Below, one piece after another: positions 7,541 through 15,589 of a stretch of 64,000 bases of DNA. Below the pieces are notes generated by a model that saw nothing but the letters and a program-made list of their open reading frames with translations, did no database searches and had not been told where the DNA came from. The stretch's first letter is position 1; each line of letters opens with the position of its first letter. A program made the position numbers and the translations under genes. This DNA comes from Polynucleobacter sp. JS-JIR-5-A7. Its GTDB lineage: Bacteria > Pseudomonadota > Gammaproteobacteria > Burkholderiales > Burkholderiaceae. The stretch lies in NCBI RefSeq assembly GCF_018687935.1, contig NZ_CP061308.1, positions 1,730,048 to 1,794,047 on the forward strand, read 5' to 3'.

Positions 7541-8109
7541 ATTAACTCTACCGCCCTGCGCTTCATATCATCATTAACATCAATGTATGCCTGTGTAGTA
7601 CCGATATTGCGATGACCCGCTAAGCTCATCAGCACCCTTACCCCGATACCTTTACTGGCTAAGTTGGTAATAAAACTTCTACGACCACTGTGACTAGTGG
7701 CGCCGGATATTCCAGACTCTTTATAGATATGCTTAAAGTGCTGCGTTAATGTATTTGCTGTAAACCCACGTTTTGGGAACTTCTGTGTGGGAAAGAATGC
7801 ATAGTTGCGGTCTTTAATGGTGATCTCATTGGCAAACGCTTGTAACTCCGCTTTTAGGCGCTCATTTAGGAATACTGTGCGTGGGTGGCGTCCTTTGGTT
7901 TGCTCTGGCAATAAGCGGATTTCACTTTTCACCTTGTTTTCACCGTCTAAAACGTCGCATATACGCAGGGCTGCAACTTCCCCTACTCTGAGCCCACCCC
8001 AATGGGTTAATAGCAACATAGCCCGGTTACGCACGCTATGTTTGGTGGTTTGTACATATGTCAAAACTTGGGTAAGTTCTGTACTACTAAACGATTTTGC
8101 TTGTGGCAT
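7537..8109 (-). CDS. Tyrosine recombinase (short integrase)
   Basis: A phage-integrase-family recombinase of about 190 residues with the full catalytic set: R41 (GGLRVGE), K72 (TKGR), H140 and R143 (HSGRR), H166 (AGHRNIG) and Y175 (TTQAYID). It is mostly the catalytic domain with only a short N-terminal part, so it lacks an arm-binding domain and resembles the small site-specific recombinases. The frame runs up to a TTG at 8175, but AAAGGA lies 8 nt before the ATG at 8109, which I take as the start. It converges with the 286-residue protein. Confidence 0.85.
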   Translation of the reverse strand: MPQAKSFSSTELTQVLTYVQTTKHSVRNRAMLLLTHWGGLRVGEVAALRICDVLDGENKVKSEIRLLPEQTKGRHPRTVFLNERLKAELQAFANEITIKDRNYAFFPTQKFPKRGFTANTLTQHFKHIYKESGISGATSHSGRRSFITNLASKGIGVRVLMSLAGHRNIGTTQAYIDVNDDMKRRAVELI

Positions 8110-8485
8110 ATAGCTGTCCTTTAAATGTAATAAATACGCAGCTACAGTATGTTTTCTGATGTTTGGTTTGGACAACCGACTATGGCAGAAATGCCACAGA
8201 AAAAAGGGCTTTCGATTTCAATGACTTACAAGATAACTACAGGAAACTATACTTTCCTGTAGTTTTTTATTTAGCTGGTTTTTACTGGAAAACCATGGTG
8301 TAAATGGCTAAAGTTGTGGCTAAGATGCCGCGATATTTTGAAGGCTGTTTAAAACGACCGATAAGCGTTTTAAATTGGGGCCAAGCTACCCAAGCCAGCG
8401 AAAATGAAAGATCTCCGCTTAAAACTATTCTGTTGTTATAAAAATTAGCTATAGTTACTTAAACAAACTTAATTTGAGGTGAAAA
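8110..8485. other. Intergenic stretch between recombinase and acidic protein
   Basis: No gene is supported. It contains a small GGCA-GAAA-TGCC hairpin (8190-8201) and a strong plus-strand terminator (8235-8268) that has no gene directly before it. The remaining 210 bp before 8486 should hold the promoter of the next gene, but I cannot fix its hexamers. Confidence 0.45.
8235..8268 (+). terminator. Rho-independent terminator
   Basis: A 12-bp perfect stem (AACTACAGGAAA / TTTCCTGTAGTT) closes a CTATAC loop and runs into six Ts on the plus strand. The nearest plus-strand gene upstream ends 700 bp away, so it may end an unannotated transcript antisense to the recombinase gene or insulate the next gene. 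Confidence 0.75.
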
Positions 8486-9124
8486 ATGTCTACACCTGTA
8501 GAAAGCACGTTTACTTTTTATGGCAATGAAAAAATTCGTGAATTAGAAAAAGAAATTATCCGAAGATTTAAGAATGATTTCGATAAAAATACAGATAGTT
8601 CTGGAACATACTCGTTTGATAAAAATGCAGAGAGATATTCTGCTGTCACAAGAATACTTTATGGCATGAGTAAAGGCGATGAATTTGATGGTGGTGAATT
8701 ACTTGGAGCTTATGGTTGCTGGTATTTTGGTTCAACCCATAAGCTTGAGTTTGAAAGTAAAAATATCGCTCCTGAAAAGTTACAAGATCATATTGCTAAG
8801 TGCGCTTCAATCATAGATCCCGATGTTGTTGTTCAAATGGATTATAAGGACAATAACCCCTATTTAATTGGTACCAGAATTGTCTGTTTTAACGAATTAC
8901 TTGGATTCATTGAGCACAAAGAGGAAGAAGAATTAAGCTATAGCTGGTCATGTGATATCGACGATATTGATGATGTATTAGAAGAAGAAACTGACTTAAG
9001 CAGGGATGACATCATGTCGTTCCAAGAAATGGATGAGCGAATTGAGGATTTAAGAGAAACTTGTATTGAAGAATTTAATTCAATATCAGGAAGAAATATT
9101 GAATTTATTGAAATAGATAGATAG
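8486..9124 (+). CDS. Acidic hypothetical protein, island
   Basis: A 212-residue protein whose C-terminal third is very acidic (CDIDDIDDVLEEETDLSRDD). The middle part (GAYGCWYFGSTHKLEF, then a segment of alternating strands) faintly recalls the Api92/DUF1281 ferredoxin-like proteins of phages, but I would not assert it. AGGTG lies 5 nt before the ATG. It sits directly upstream of the structured-RNA region on the same strand. The acidity would fit a DNA mimic or anti-restriction protein on an island that also carries a type I restriction system; that is speculation. Confidence 0.6.
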   Translation: MSTPVESTFTFYGNEKIRELEKEIIRRFKNDFDKNTDSSGTYSFDKNAERYSAVTRILYGMSKGDEFDGGELLGAYGCWYFGSTHKLEFESKNIAPEKLQDHIAKCASIIDPDVVVQMDYKDNNPYLIGTRIVCFNELLGFIEHKEEEELSYSWSCDIDDIDDVLEEETDLSRDDIMSFQEMDERIEDLRETCIEEFNSISGRNIEFIEIDR

Positions 9125-9134
9125 GCGAACTACG

Positions 9135-9650
9135 TTCTCCTGTGATTTCGCTTGTCGCTCATCACATTTCTTTTTCGTATTAAGAGCTTTTGGAAGATTC
9201 AACCTACACTGAGCCTTAAGTAGCAGGCTCAGTAATAGAAAAGGACTTTTGTTGAGTTCTTTACTACACCACTTATGGGCACAACCAGTTTGGGAAGGGC
9301 GGTTTCGCTGTCTCCTTTTACGTGCGGCTTGAAACGCAACAATGACAAAAGCAATAAGTGGCTACCTTTGTCTTGTTTGAAAGTTGCCGTGTACGCAGGG
9401 CTTTCTCGTGATCTATAGAGCTATGTTCTACAATCTTTGTGCTAATTCATATACTTGATTCATATTAGTCAGCAAGGCTAATGGCGTCCTGTAAAGGATA
9501 GTGAATTAAGTCTCTGCTACCGCCCAGAATTTCCGTCTCCGTGATCAACAATGTCCAGTTTTCGGGTGACATAACGACTAGGTGTCACAGCCCTTGTTTC
9601 GGTAGTAATAAGTAATGGCATACAAAACGTTCTTTTGTTTTGTCGTCATA
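9135..9650 (+). ncRNA. Candidate large structured RNA, class not recognised
   Basis: This is a gene-free stretch with many compact helices: 9141-9146/9161-9166, 9208-9215/9226-9233, 9240-9247/9255-9262, 9269-9276/9354-9361, 9344-9349/9367-9372, 9379-9383/9401-9405, 9464-9470/9476-9482, 9515-9522/9600-9607, 9566-9571/9583-9588 and 9622-9628/9637-9643. The 9354-9361 strand lies in the loop of 9344-9372, so the fourth and fifth helices form a pseudoknot or are alternatives. Three helices contain G-U pairs that only work in a plus-strand RNA. It lacks tmRNA, RNase P and group II domain V signatures. Boundaries are approximate. Confidence 0.45.
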
Positions 9651-9777
9651 GTTATTTAGCAAACCACACAAATTCCTGCTTAATTCTGGATTCTTTTGGT
9701 TGCCTATTTTCTGGTTGCCCAACCACCAACTCAGATCATATTGTTATATGTGCCCATTCATTTACCAAGGAGCCAAT

Positions 9778-10215
9778 GTGAGCACACTAGATTCACTTAA
9801 ATTAGTAGCGGTCACCAAACCAGCTAAATTACCCCCAATTGTCCAAAGAAGAAACAAACTATCTGACAAGCTATGGGAGCAGATCCAACTTGCAGAAGCA
9901 AAAAGTAATGGCGGTACATACGCCCCACTTAAGTCCAAACGCATTAAAGATATTGAAGGCAACATCAAGCTACTGGATGTACCAAAGCGCATTAAGCCCT
10001 GGTGGTTTACTGCTCAAAATGGCAAAGTCTGCTTAATCCTGCGCTATGGCTCCAAAGCACTTGAAATTTCGCAAGGGAAAACTGCTATAGAGCTAGATAA
10101 AGCCAATGAGCTAATCCCAACATTACAAAAGATTAAAGCTGCGGTAGAAGCTGGGGAGCTAGATCATTTAATAGATGTAGCAACTGAAGCAGTAAAACTG
10201 GGTTTCAAACACTAG
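9778..10215 (+). CDS. DUF6641-like hypothetical protein
   Basis: A protein of about 145 residues. GTG at 9778 is chosen because AAGGAG lies 5 nt before it; an upstream in-frame start at 9700 has no ribosome site and would add an unrelated leader. The pattern STLDSLKLVAVTKP, QRRNKL, RIKPWWFTAQNGKVCLILRYG and LIPTLQKIKAAVEAGELD matches what I remember of DUF6641, a family common near integrases in betaproteobacterial islands. Its function is unknown. It is followed at a 26-bp gap by another small gene on the same strand. Confidence 0.6.
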   Translation: MSTLDSLKLVAVTKPAKLPPIVQRRNKLSDKLWEQIQLAEAKSNGGTYAPLKSKRIKDIEGNIKLLDVPKRIKPWWFTAQNGKVCLILRYGSKALEISQGKTAIELDKANELIPTLQKIKAAVEAGELDHLIDVATEAVKLGFKH

Positions 10216-10241
10216 TTACTGGATTGCTAGTAAATACAGTT

Positions 10242-10607
10242 ATGAAAAAATACATCGCAACCATCAAAGTAAAAGGCCAATCCATGAAGACTGCCGTTTT
10301 TGCAGATAGCTCCATTCATGCCAGATTAATATTGCAATACCAATTTGGCATGGATTGCATTCTCTCCAGCCCCACTGTATCGACCAAAGAAGATTTGGAA
10401 TTTGAGCTCTTAGAAGAGATTATTAACAGAATCAAACCAATCAAACCCACTAAGCCCCTTACTATTGATCAAGCTCGTATAAATGACTTAAAACGACAAG
10501 ATGCCGCTCTGAAACAAAGATTAAAGCGTGAACGTTTTAGGCAAGACCAAAAGCATGATTTACTAAAGCAAATGAATGACCACAACAAGAATCATTCAAA
10601 TTATTAA
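10242..10607 (+). CDS. Small basic hypothetical protein, island
   Basis: A protein of about 121 residues. Its N-terminal half (MKKYIATIKVKGQSMKTAVF, then SSIHARLILQYQFG) looks like a small alpha/beta domain, and its C-terminal 45 residues form a strongly charged helix (LKRQDAALKQRLKRERFRQDQ). I do not recognise the family, though similar proteins accompany conjugative or integrative elements. ATG at 10242 is preferred over TTG at 10224; neither has a strong ribosome site. It is probably co-transcribed with the DUF6641-like gene and is followed by a terminator. Confidence 0.55.
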   Translation: MKKYIATIKVKGQSMKTAVFADSSIHARLILQYQFGMDCILSSPTVSTKEDLEFELLEEIINRIKPIKPTKPLTIDQARINDLKRQDAALKQRLKRERFRQDQKHDLLKQMNDHNKNHSNY

Positions 10608-10677
10608 AAAATTTACCGCGCAATTTTCAGCGCCATGCGAGATCTCGGCCCCTGGTGATTTAATCTAACCCTCAACC

Positions 10678-10714
10678 AAAATCAGGCGAAATGACCCGAA
10701 TTCACCTGATTTTT
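10678..10714 (+). terminator. Rho-independent terminator
   Basis: Stem AAAATCAGG / CCTGATTTT plus a further GAA/TTC pairing after one mismatch, followed by a T run. It lies 70 bp after the small basic island gene and probably ends the 9778-10607 transcript. Confidence 0.65.
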
Positions 10715-10778
10715 AAGAATTTTCATATTGATCATTTATCTACCTAAAGACGACTGACAGACATAGTACAAATACTCA

Positions 10779-10803
10779 CAAGCGTTACTTAAAGTAACGC
10801 TTG
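10779..10803. repeat. Palindrome repeat, copy 4 (most perfect)
   Basis: A 25-bp perfect palindrome with 12-bp arms CAAGCGTTACTT and AAGTAACGCTTG around a single A. It lies 8 bp beyond the stop codon of the integrase that ends at 10811. Confidence 0.75.
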
Positions 10804-10810
10804 TTTCGAC

Positions 10811-12157
10811 CTAAGCTACCCGCAACTCCCGTTCAGCCCTTTTCTTGCTAGGATAGTTTTCAGCAGCCCTGCTATCCGCCTCAATAAGCTTTCTAGTTGT
10901 AGCGCCTCGTAATTGCTCAATAGCCTGTATCACCTGCAAATGGCTATAGTGCCGCTCTATCATTAAGACGCTAGTACCCATCTGTTTGGCTAAGGTATGA
11001 ATAGGCACCATATCGTGAGTAAGTGCTAACGTGGCATAAGTATGACGTAGGCTATAGAACACCCGCTTTTGATTAGTCTTTGGATCAATGAGCAAACCAT
11101 GATCCGCTAAGAAACCATCAAACATGTGGTTTAAGACATCACTTAAATCTCTGCCTTCTTTCGTCCTAAAAATGTAGTCATCATTAGTGGGTTTAATCAG
11201 CTCAGCCAAAGGATCTTTAATAGAGCTAGCTACTCCATAGTTACGCAAGGCAATACGCTCTAAGACTCTGATGCTTGGTAAGCGTCCAATAATTTGCCTT
11301 TGCCCAGTTTTACCTTTTACTGTCATCTCGCAACTACGGTTTAGGCTATGTACTTCAATGACTTCTCCATCCTCGTCCAATTGATCTGTGACTGTACTAA
11401 TTGGATTCATCATGAAACGGATTTGCTTCCATTTCATATCTAAGAGCTCTATACCTGGTCTTGCACCAGTATCGACCAGCATCTCTACATAGTCTCTAAG
11501 GATTTCACGACGCTCGCGCACATCCTTGGTTCGGCCTGACTCTATGTATGGGCCAAGTAGTTTTAATAGCGCTCTCAGTTCATGCAATTCAAATGCTGGA
11601 CGACGAACACTCTCCTTAGTCTTACCATCTAGCTTAGGACGATTACTGTCAGTTAAGTAACCCCTGACAATGGCTTCATCAAAAACCCTGTTAAATGCGG
11701 CATTTTGAGTCTTACGATTGCTGTTTGATATTACCAAGCCGTATCTAGCTTCACGATCATCGTAGTACTGCTGTAGAGCATCGTAATCAATATTGGTAAT
11801 GAGTCTTTGCCCAAGACTGGGGATGAAATGCTCATTAATAATGCGGATATAGTCTTTGTAGATTGATTTACCTAAGCCGCCCTTTAGATCTCGCTCCATG
11901 CGATCAATAGCCAACATGGCGATATCTTTAAAGCGCTTGGTTACTACTGGGATGCCAGAGCGCTTCCGAATCTCGGCTTCTACCAATAGCTCTTTAGCCT
12001 TATTGATCGCTAAATCAAGCTGAGTTTCTTTAGTAGTTGCTCGTATCCACTTGTTATCCACCTTATAGCGACATTGCCATACGGCACTATGCTCGCGTTG
12101 ATAGAGAGTTAGGTTACGGTGTATGAGTTGATGTGTACTTTCTTTTTTAATTGCCAT
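10811..12157 (-). CDS. Tyrosine recombinase/integrase, full length
   Basis: A 448-residue integrase. It has an N-terminal arm-binding-like part (1-70), a SAM-like core-binding domain (about 75-165) and a catalytic domain. R233 (GARPGIE), a lysine near 283 (GKTGQ), R371 (YSLRHTYAT) and Y404 (ERHYSHL) are in place. The two usual catalytic histidines are replaced: tyrosine 368 stands in the HxxR position and the GH motif reads GT (QMGTS). This MGTS...HYSH variant is known to me from many proteobacterial island integrases. The start is the ATG at 12157, without a strong ribosome site. Confidence 0.88.
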   Translation of the reverse strand: MAIKKESTHQLIHRNLTLYQREHSAVWQCRYKVDNKWIRATTKETQLDLAINKAKELLVEAEIRKRSGIPVVTKRFKDIAMLAIDRMERDLKGGLGKSIYKDYIRIINEHFIPSLGQRLITNIDYDALQQYYDDREARYGLVISNSNRKTQNAAFNRVFDEAIVRGYLTDSNRPKLDGKTKESVRRPAFELHELRALLKLLGPYIESGRTKDVRERREILRDYVEMLVDTGARPGIELLDMKWKQIRFMMNPISTVTDQLDEDGEVIEVHSLNRSCEMTVKGKTGQRQIIGRLPSIRVLERIALRNYGVASSIKDPLAELIKPTNDDYIFRTKEGRDLSDVLNHMFDGFLADHGLLIDPKTNQKRVFYSLRHTYATLALTHDMVPIHTLAKQMGTSVLMIERHYSHLQVIQAIEQLRGATTRKLIEADSRAAENYPSKKRAERELRVA

Positions 12158-12404
12158 ACATATACTTTAGCTTCTGACCACCAGCTAGGACAACCTGATT
12201 GGAGGAATTAGTAGGGTCAATTTAGCCAAAAGAACTTGTGGCTAAGAGTGGGGATTAATGGAGGGTTTGTGGGGATACAAGCACCAAAATCTAAGCCCTA
12301 GTTACAACTCAAAAAAGTTTATGAATGAATAAACAAGAGCAGACTTACTTACTAAAAAATATGAGAGATTCTTAGGTTGGATAGCCACCGAGGATTTTTA
12401 GGTG
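12158..12404. other. Intergenic stretch between hsdS and integrase
   Basis: I see no gene or convincing terminator. It separates the 3' end of the restriction-modification operon from the 5' end of the integrase gene and should carry the integrase promoter. Confidence 0.4.
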
Positions 12405-14078
12405 TTAGGCTAATGCTTGCTCAACAAGCACATCTGATAATTTTTGTTGCTGCTTACTTGCTTTGCAAATGAGATTTTTTAGACTATCGCAAATTAAAAA
12501 CAACTCGGCAACCTTGTCGGCAATCCTATGCTGCTCCTCGAGAGGGGGCAAAGGAATAAAAGTATTCTTTAGATTATTTTGAGTAATTTGATTAATAGTT
12601 GTTGTCTCAACGCCATCAAGCAATCTACGAAATAAATCTGAGTCAAGAAAGATTTTGATATATCTTGCATAAGGGCTTCTTAAGACGGCCATGAAGGCCT
12701 CAAATACCATTGGCTCGTTTAGATCATCTATAAGCGCAGATTTGCCAACTAATGATTTACTTCCGTTTCTTGAGCAAATCAATATATCGTTTTTGTTTAA
12801 GAAAAGAGATGGCTTGATTGAAGTTGTTACCCTTACCAATTCCGTCAGATCAATTACTCCATTTTGGATATTGGTAGATCTAAGCACGGGAACGCCATCA
12901 TTTGAAATATCATTTGGAGAATATGTTAGACCAATACTTGTCTCGCCAATTTCCCCCAATTTTGTCAATACCCAACCTTTAGGTAGGATATAACCAGAAT
13001 TACCGTCCGAGCAATCTTTTAACCCCTGATCTATTTTTTCTCCCGGCATTTGTTCTACAAGTCGGCCCGTTACAGCCAGCATTAAAATACACTTTTTTAA
13101 TCTTTCAATATCAACTTCTGAAACAAACAAGACATCAAAAAACTTCGACATTCTGATCCAGCAGTTTTTAAATTCATCTGAGTCCCTCGCCTCGAGAAGA
13201 GATAAAACTATGCATTCCGCTAACTTTGATCGAGAAAGATTTGATAAGATCATTTTTTCTTCCAGGAAATCACAAATCTTCAAATAATCTTCTACTTTTT
13301 CAGCAATTCGATACTGCTCAGAAAGAGGCGGCATCCCAAATGGAATGGATTTAATTTGTTCAGTACTTAAATTTGGTATTGCACTTCCATACGAATTCTT
13401 TAAATTTTCAGAAATTTTTGTTGTTAGAAAATAAAAAAGAAATTTTTTAGAGCAGAGGATGGGGTTAATTTTTCCTACGCGCTGATTCAAATACAAAATC
13501 TCATCCGTATTGTTAAATCCTAACTTACCAGTAGTCGCACCTGACATTGCAATTAATAAATCCCCTCTAACAACCTTTAAGCTCTCAGGCAAAGAGGCAA
13601 CGACCGATTGAGGAACATAGGATAGATTGGAAAGGTCTACGCAACCATTTTGTATATCCCCAATCTTTACTATTCCAATTCCTACTGGAATAAAGTGCTT
13701 GCTTGAAAATGCATAGCCATTTACAAAATCTATGACCTCACCAACCCTAGTTGCAATCCATCCCTCTGGAAGGGAAAAATCTAACTCATCGTTACTAGCA
13801 ATCTCGGTGGTTTTAGATTTTTTAATCTCATTCCCACTAACCATTGCCGCTCTTTTAAGTTTAATTTTTGCAAGGAGCTGGGTCGCACTTTCTTCTTCCG
13901 ACAATTGAGGGGCTAACTTTCCCTTAATTCCCAGATGAATAATTAACGATCTTAATTTATCAACCCCATAAACTCGCCCAAATGATGAGGATTTTCGTCC
14001 GCGAGACAAACTATCTTCAAGAGAAGATGCGGTCCATAGATCTAAATGCTCAATAATAAGATCTGCAGCAGACTTCAT
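12405..14078 (-). CDS. hsdS: Type I restriction-modification specificity subunit
   Basis: A 557-residue HsdS that reads DNA sequence for the type I complex. Two target-recognition domains are visible. The first starts at LPEGWIATRVGEV and ends with PPLSEQYRIAEKVEDYL. The second starts at LPKGWVLTKLGEIG and ends with PPLEEQHRIADKVAELF. Each is followed by a helical spacer. The length fits the EcoAI-type (IB) subunits, which are longer than EcoKI HsdS. It overlaps hsdM by 4 bp (ATGA). This gene is visibly AT-richer than its neighbours, as expected for a fast-evolving, transferred specificity gene. The two half-sites cannot be read from sequence alone. Confidence 0.93.
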   Translation of the reverse strand: MKSAADLIIEHLDLWTASSLEDSLSRGRKSSSFGRVYGVDKLRSLIIHLGIKGKLAPQLSEEESATQLLAKIKLKRAAMVSGNEIKKSKTTEIASNDELDFSLPEGWIATRVGEVIDFVNGYAFSSKHFIPVGIGIVKIGDIQNGCVDLSNLSYVPQSVVASLPESLKVVRGDLLIAMSGATTGKLGFNNTDEILYLNQRVGKINPILCSKKFLFYFLTTKISENLKNSYGSAIPNLSTEQIKSIPFGMPPLSEQYRIAEKVEDYLKICDFLEEKMILSNLSRSKLAECIVLSLLEARDSDEFKNCWIRMSKFFDVLFVSEVDIERLKKCILMLAVTGRLVEQMPGEKIDQGLKDCSDGNSGYILPKGWVLTKLGEIGETSIGLTYSPNDISNDGVPVLRSTNIQNGVIDLTELVRVTTSIKPSLFLNKNDILICSRNGSKSLVGKSALIDDLNEPMVFEAFMAVLRSPYARYIKIFLDSDLFRRLLDGVETTTINQITQNNLKNTFIPLPPLEEQHRIADKVAELFLICDSLKNLICKASKQQQKLSDVLVEQALA

Positions 14079-15550
14079 AAAGAATTTCTGGGAAAAAGTG
14101 CGTCTGTTAGGGCATTTTTTAGCTTATCTCTCAAATGCTTAATTTCTTCCTGAAGTGCATCATACTCAGTTAGCAATATTTCTGGATTATGTGCTATCAG
14201 CTCACTAACATGAGGGTTCTTAATATCAAGATTGAAGTTTCGCGCCTTAATTGCATCAATCTCTACCTTCCAGGCTTGCTTGCAATCTATGCGCTCTCGA
14301 AAACTATCTTCTTCGCATCCCCACCATCTTTTCTCAGCCTCAAATTCCTCAATTTTCATTGGTTTTGTTTTGTTGTAACTCTTTACCCCTTCTGGATAAG
14401 GATGTTCGTAAAACCAAATATCTTTTGTTGGGGTGCCCTTAGTAAAGAATAGAAGATTTGTACTAATAGAGGTGTAAGGTGCAAATACACCTTTTGGAAG
14501 ACGTACGATAGTGTGAAGATTGCATTCTTCTAAAAGCTTTTCTTTGATTCGAGTCTTTATTCCCTCGCCAAATAAAAATCCATCGGGAAGAACTACCGCA
14601 GCTCGTCCGCCGGGTTTCAGCATTTGCATAATGAGAACTAAAAAGAGGTCAGCAGTCTCCCTTGTTCTAAATGCTGCGGGAAAGTTCGTTTCAATACCAT
14701 CTTCTTCCATGCCGCCAAATGGTGGGTTTGTAACCACTACATCTACTCGCTCTGATGGGCCCCAGCTAATTAACGGCCTTGCTAATGTGTTGTCGTGACG
14801 GATATTGCTTGGCACATCAATGCCATGAAGAATCATATTTGTTGTACAGAGCAAGTGTGGCATTGGCTTTTTCTCAATGCCAAAGATACTGCCTTGCAGC
14901 AGCGCTTCATCTTCTAATGTTCTGACATCATTCTTTCTAATGTGCTCAATTGAGCATGATAAGAATCCGCCTGTACCACAAGCTGGGTCCATTACCATTT
15001 CACCAAGGCGCGGATTAACCATCTGCACCATAAATTCAGTTACAGCTCTTGGCGTATAAAATTCACCCGCATTTCCGGCGGCCTGTAAATCCCTGAGGAG
15101 TTGCTCGTACATATCGCCAAACAGGTGGCGCTCTTGAGCTTTGTTGAAATCAACACCCTCTTGAATTTTATTGACCACCTGACGAATCAATTGACCAGAC
15201 TTCATGTAGTTATAGGCGTCTTCAAATACCGAGCGAATAACGTAAGCGCGTTGATCCCCGCCTTTAGCCTCTAAGTTTTGCAGGGCTGGAAATAGGTCAT
15301 TGTCCAAAAAATGCTTTAGTTCATCACCAGTCATGCCTTCGGCATTGGCCGCCCAATTTCTCCAGCGATATTTTTCTGGAAGCGGCGATTTATATTTATC
15401 TTGCAGCAATTCCCACTCGCTCTCACGATCATCAAAGATCTTAAGAAATAGCATCCATACCAACTGACTTAAACGCTGAGCATCCCCATCGACACCTACG
15501 TCTTTACGCATGATGTCTTGAATTGATTTAATGGTTGAACTAATACTCAT
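14075..15550 (-). CDS. hsdM: Type I restriction-modification N6-adenine methyltransferase subunit
   Basis: A 491-residue HsdM. It has the N-terminal HsdM helical bundle (1-150), the AGEFYTPRAV motif (161-170), the SAM-binding DPACGTGGF (188-196) and the catalytic NPPFGG (275-280) that marks N6-adenine methylation. Two copies with one HsdS form the methyltransferase, and adding HsdR makes the nuclease. It lies between hsdR (39-bp gap) and hsdS (4-bp overlap) in one operon. The length matches type IB enzymes. Confidence 0.95.
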   Translation of the reverse strand: MSISSTIKSIQDIMRKDVGVDGDAQRLSQLVWMLFLKIFDDRESEWELLQDKYKSPLPEKYRWRNWAANAEGMTGDELKHFLDNDLFPALQNLEAKGGDQRAYVIRSVFEDAYNYMKSGQLIRQVVNKIQEGVDFNKAQERHLFGDMYEQLLRDLQAAGNAGEFYTPRAVTEFMVQMVNPRLGEMVMDPACGTGGFLSCSIEHIRKNDVRTLEDEALLQGSIFGIEKKPMPHLLCTTNMILHGIDVPSNIRHDNTLARPLISWGPSERVDVVVTNPPFGGMEEDGIETNFPAAFRTRETADLFLVLIMQMLKPGGRAAVVLPDGFLFGEGIKTRIKEKLLEECNLHTIVRLPKGVFAPYTSISTNLLFFTKGTPTKDIWFYEHPYPEGVKSYNKTKPMKIEEFEAEKRWWGCEEDSFRERIDCKQAWKVEIDAIKARNFNLDIKNPHVSELIAHNPEILLTEYDALQEEIKHLRDKLKNALTDALFPRNSL

Positions 15551-15589
15551 AAGTGGTAAAGCCTATCTATTGGGGTGATGCTATGAATT

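Noticed and set aside
9135..9650. Group I or group II intron, tmRNA or RNase P at the structured region
   Set aside because: A GACTA near 9576 recalls the group I R element, but its partner TAGTC lies upstream rather than downstream. No domain V, tmRNA ends or RNase P core were found.
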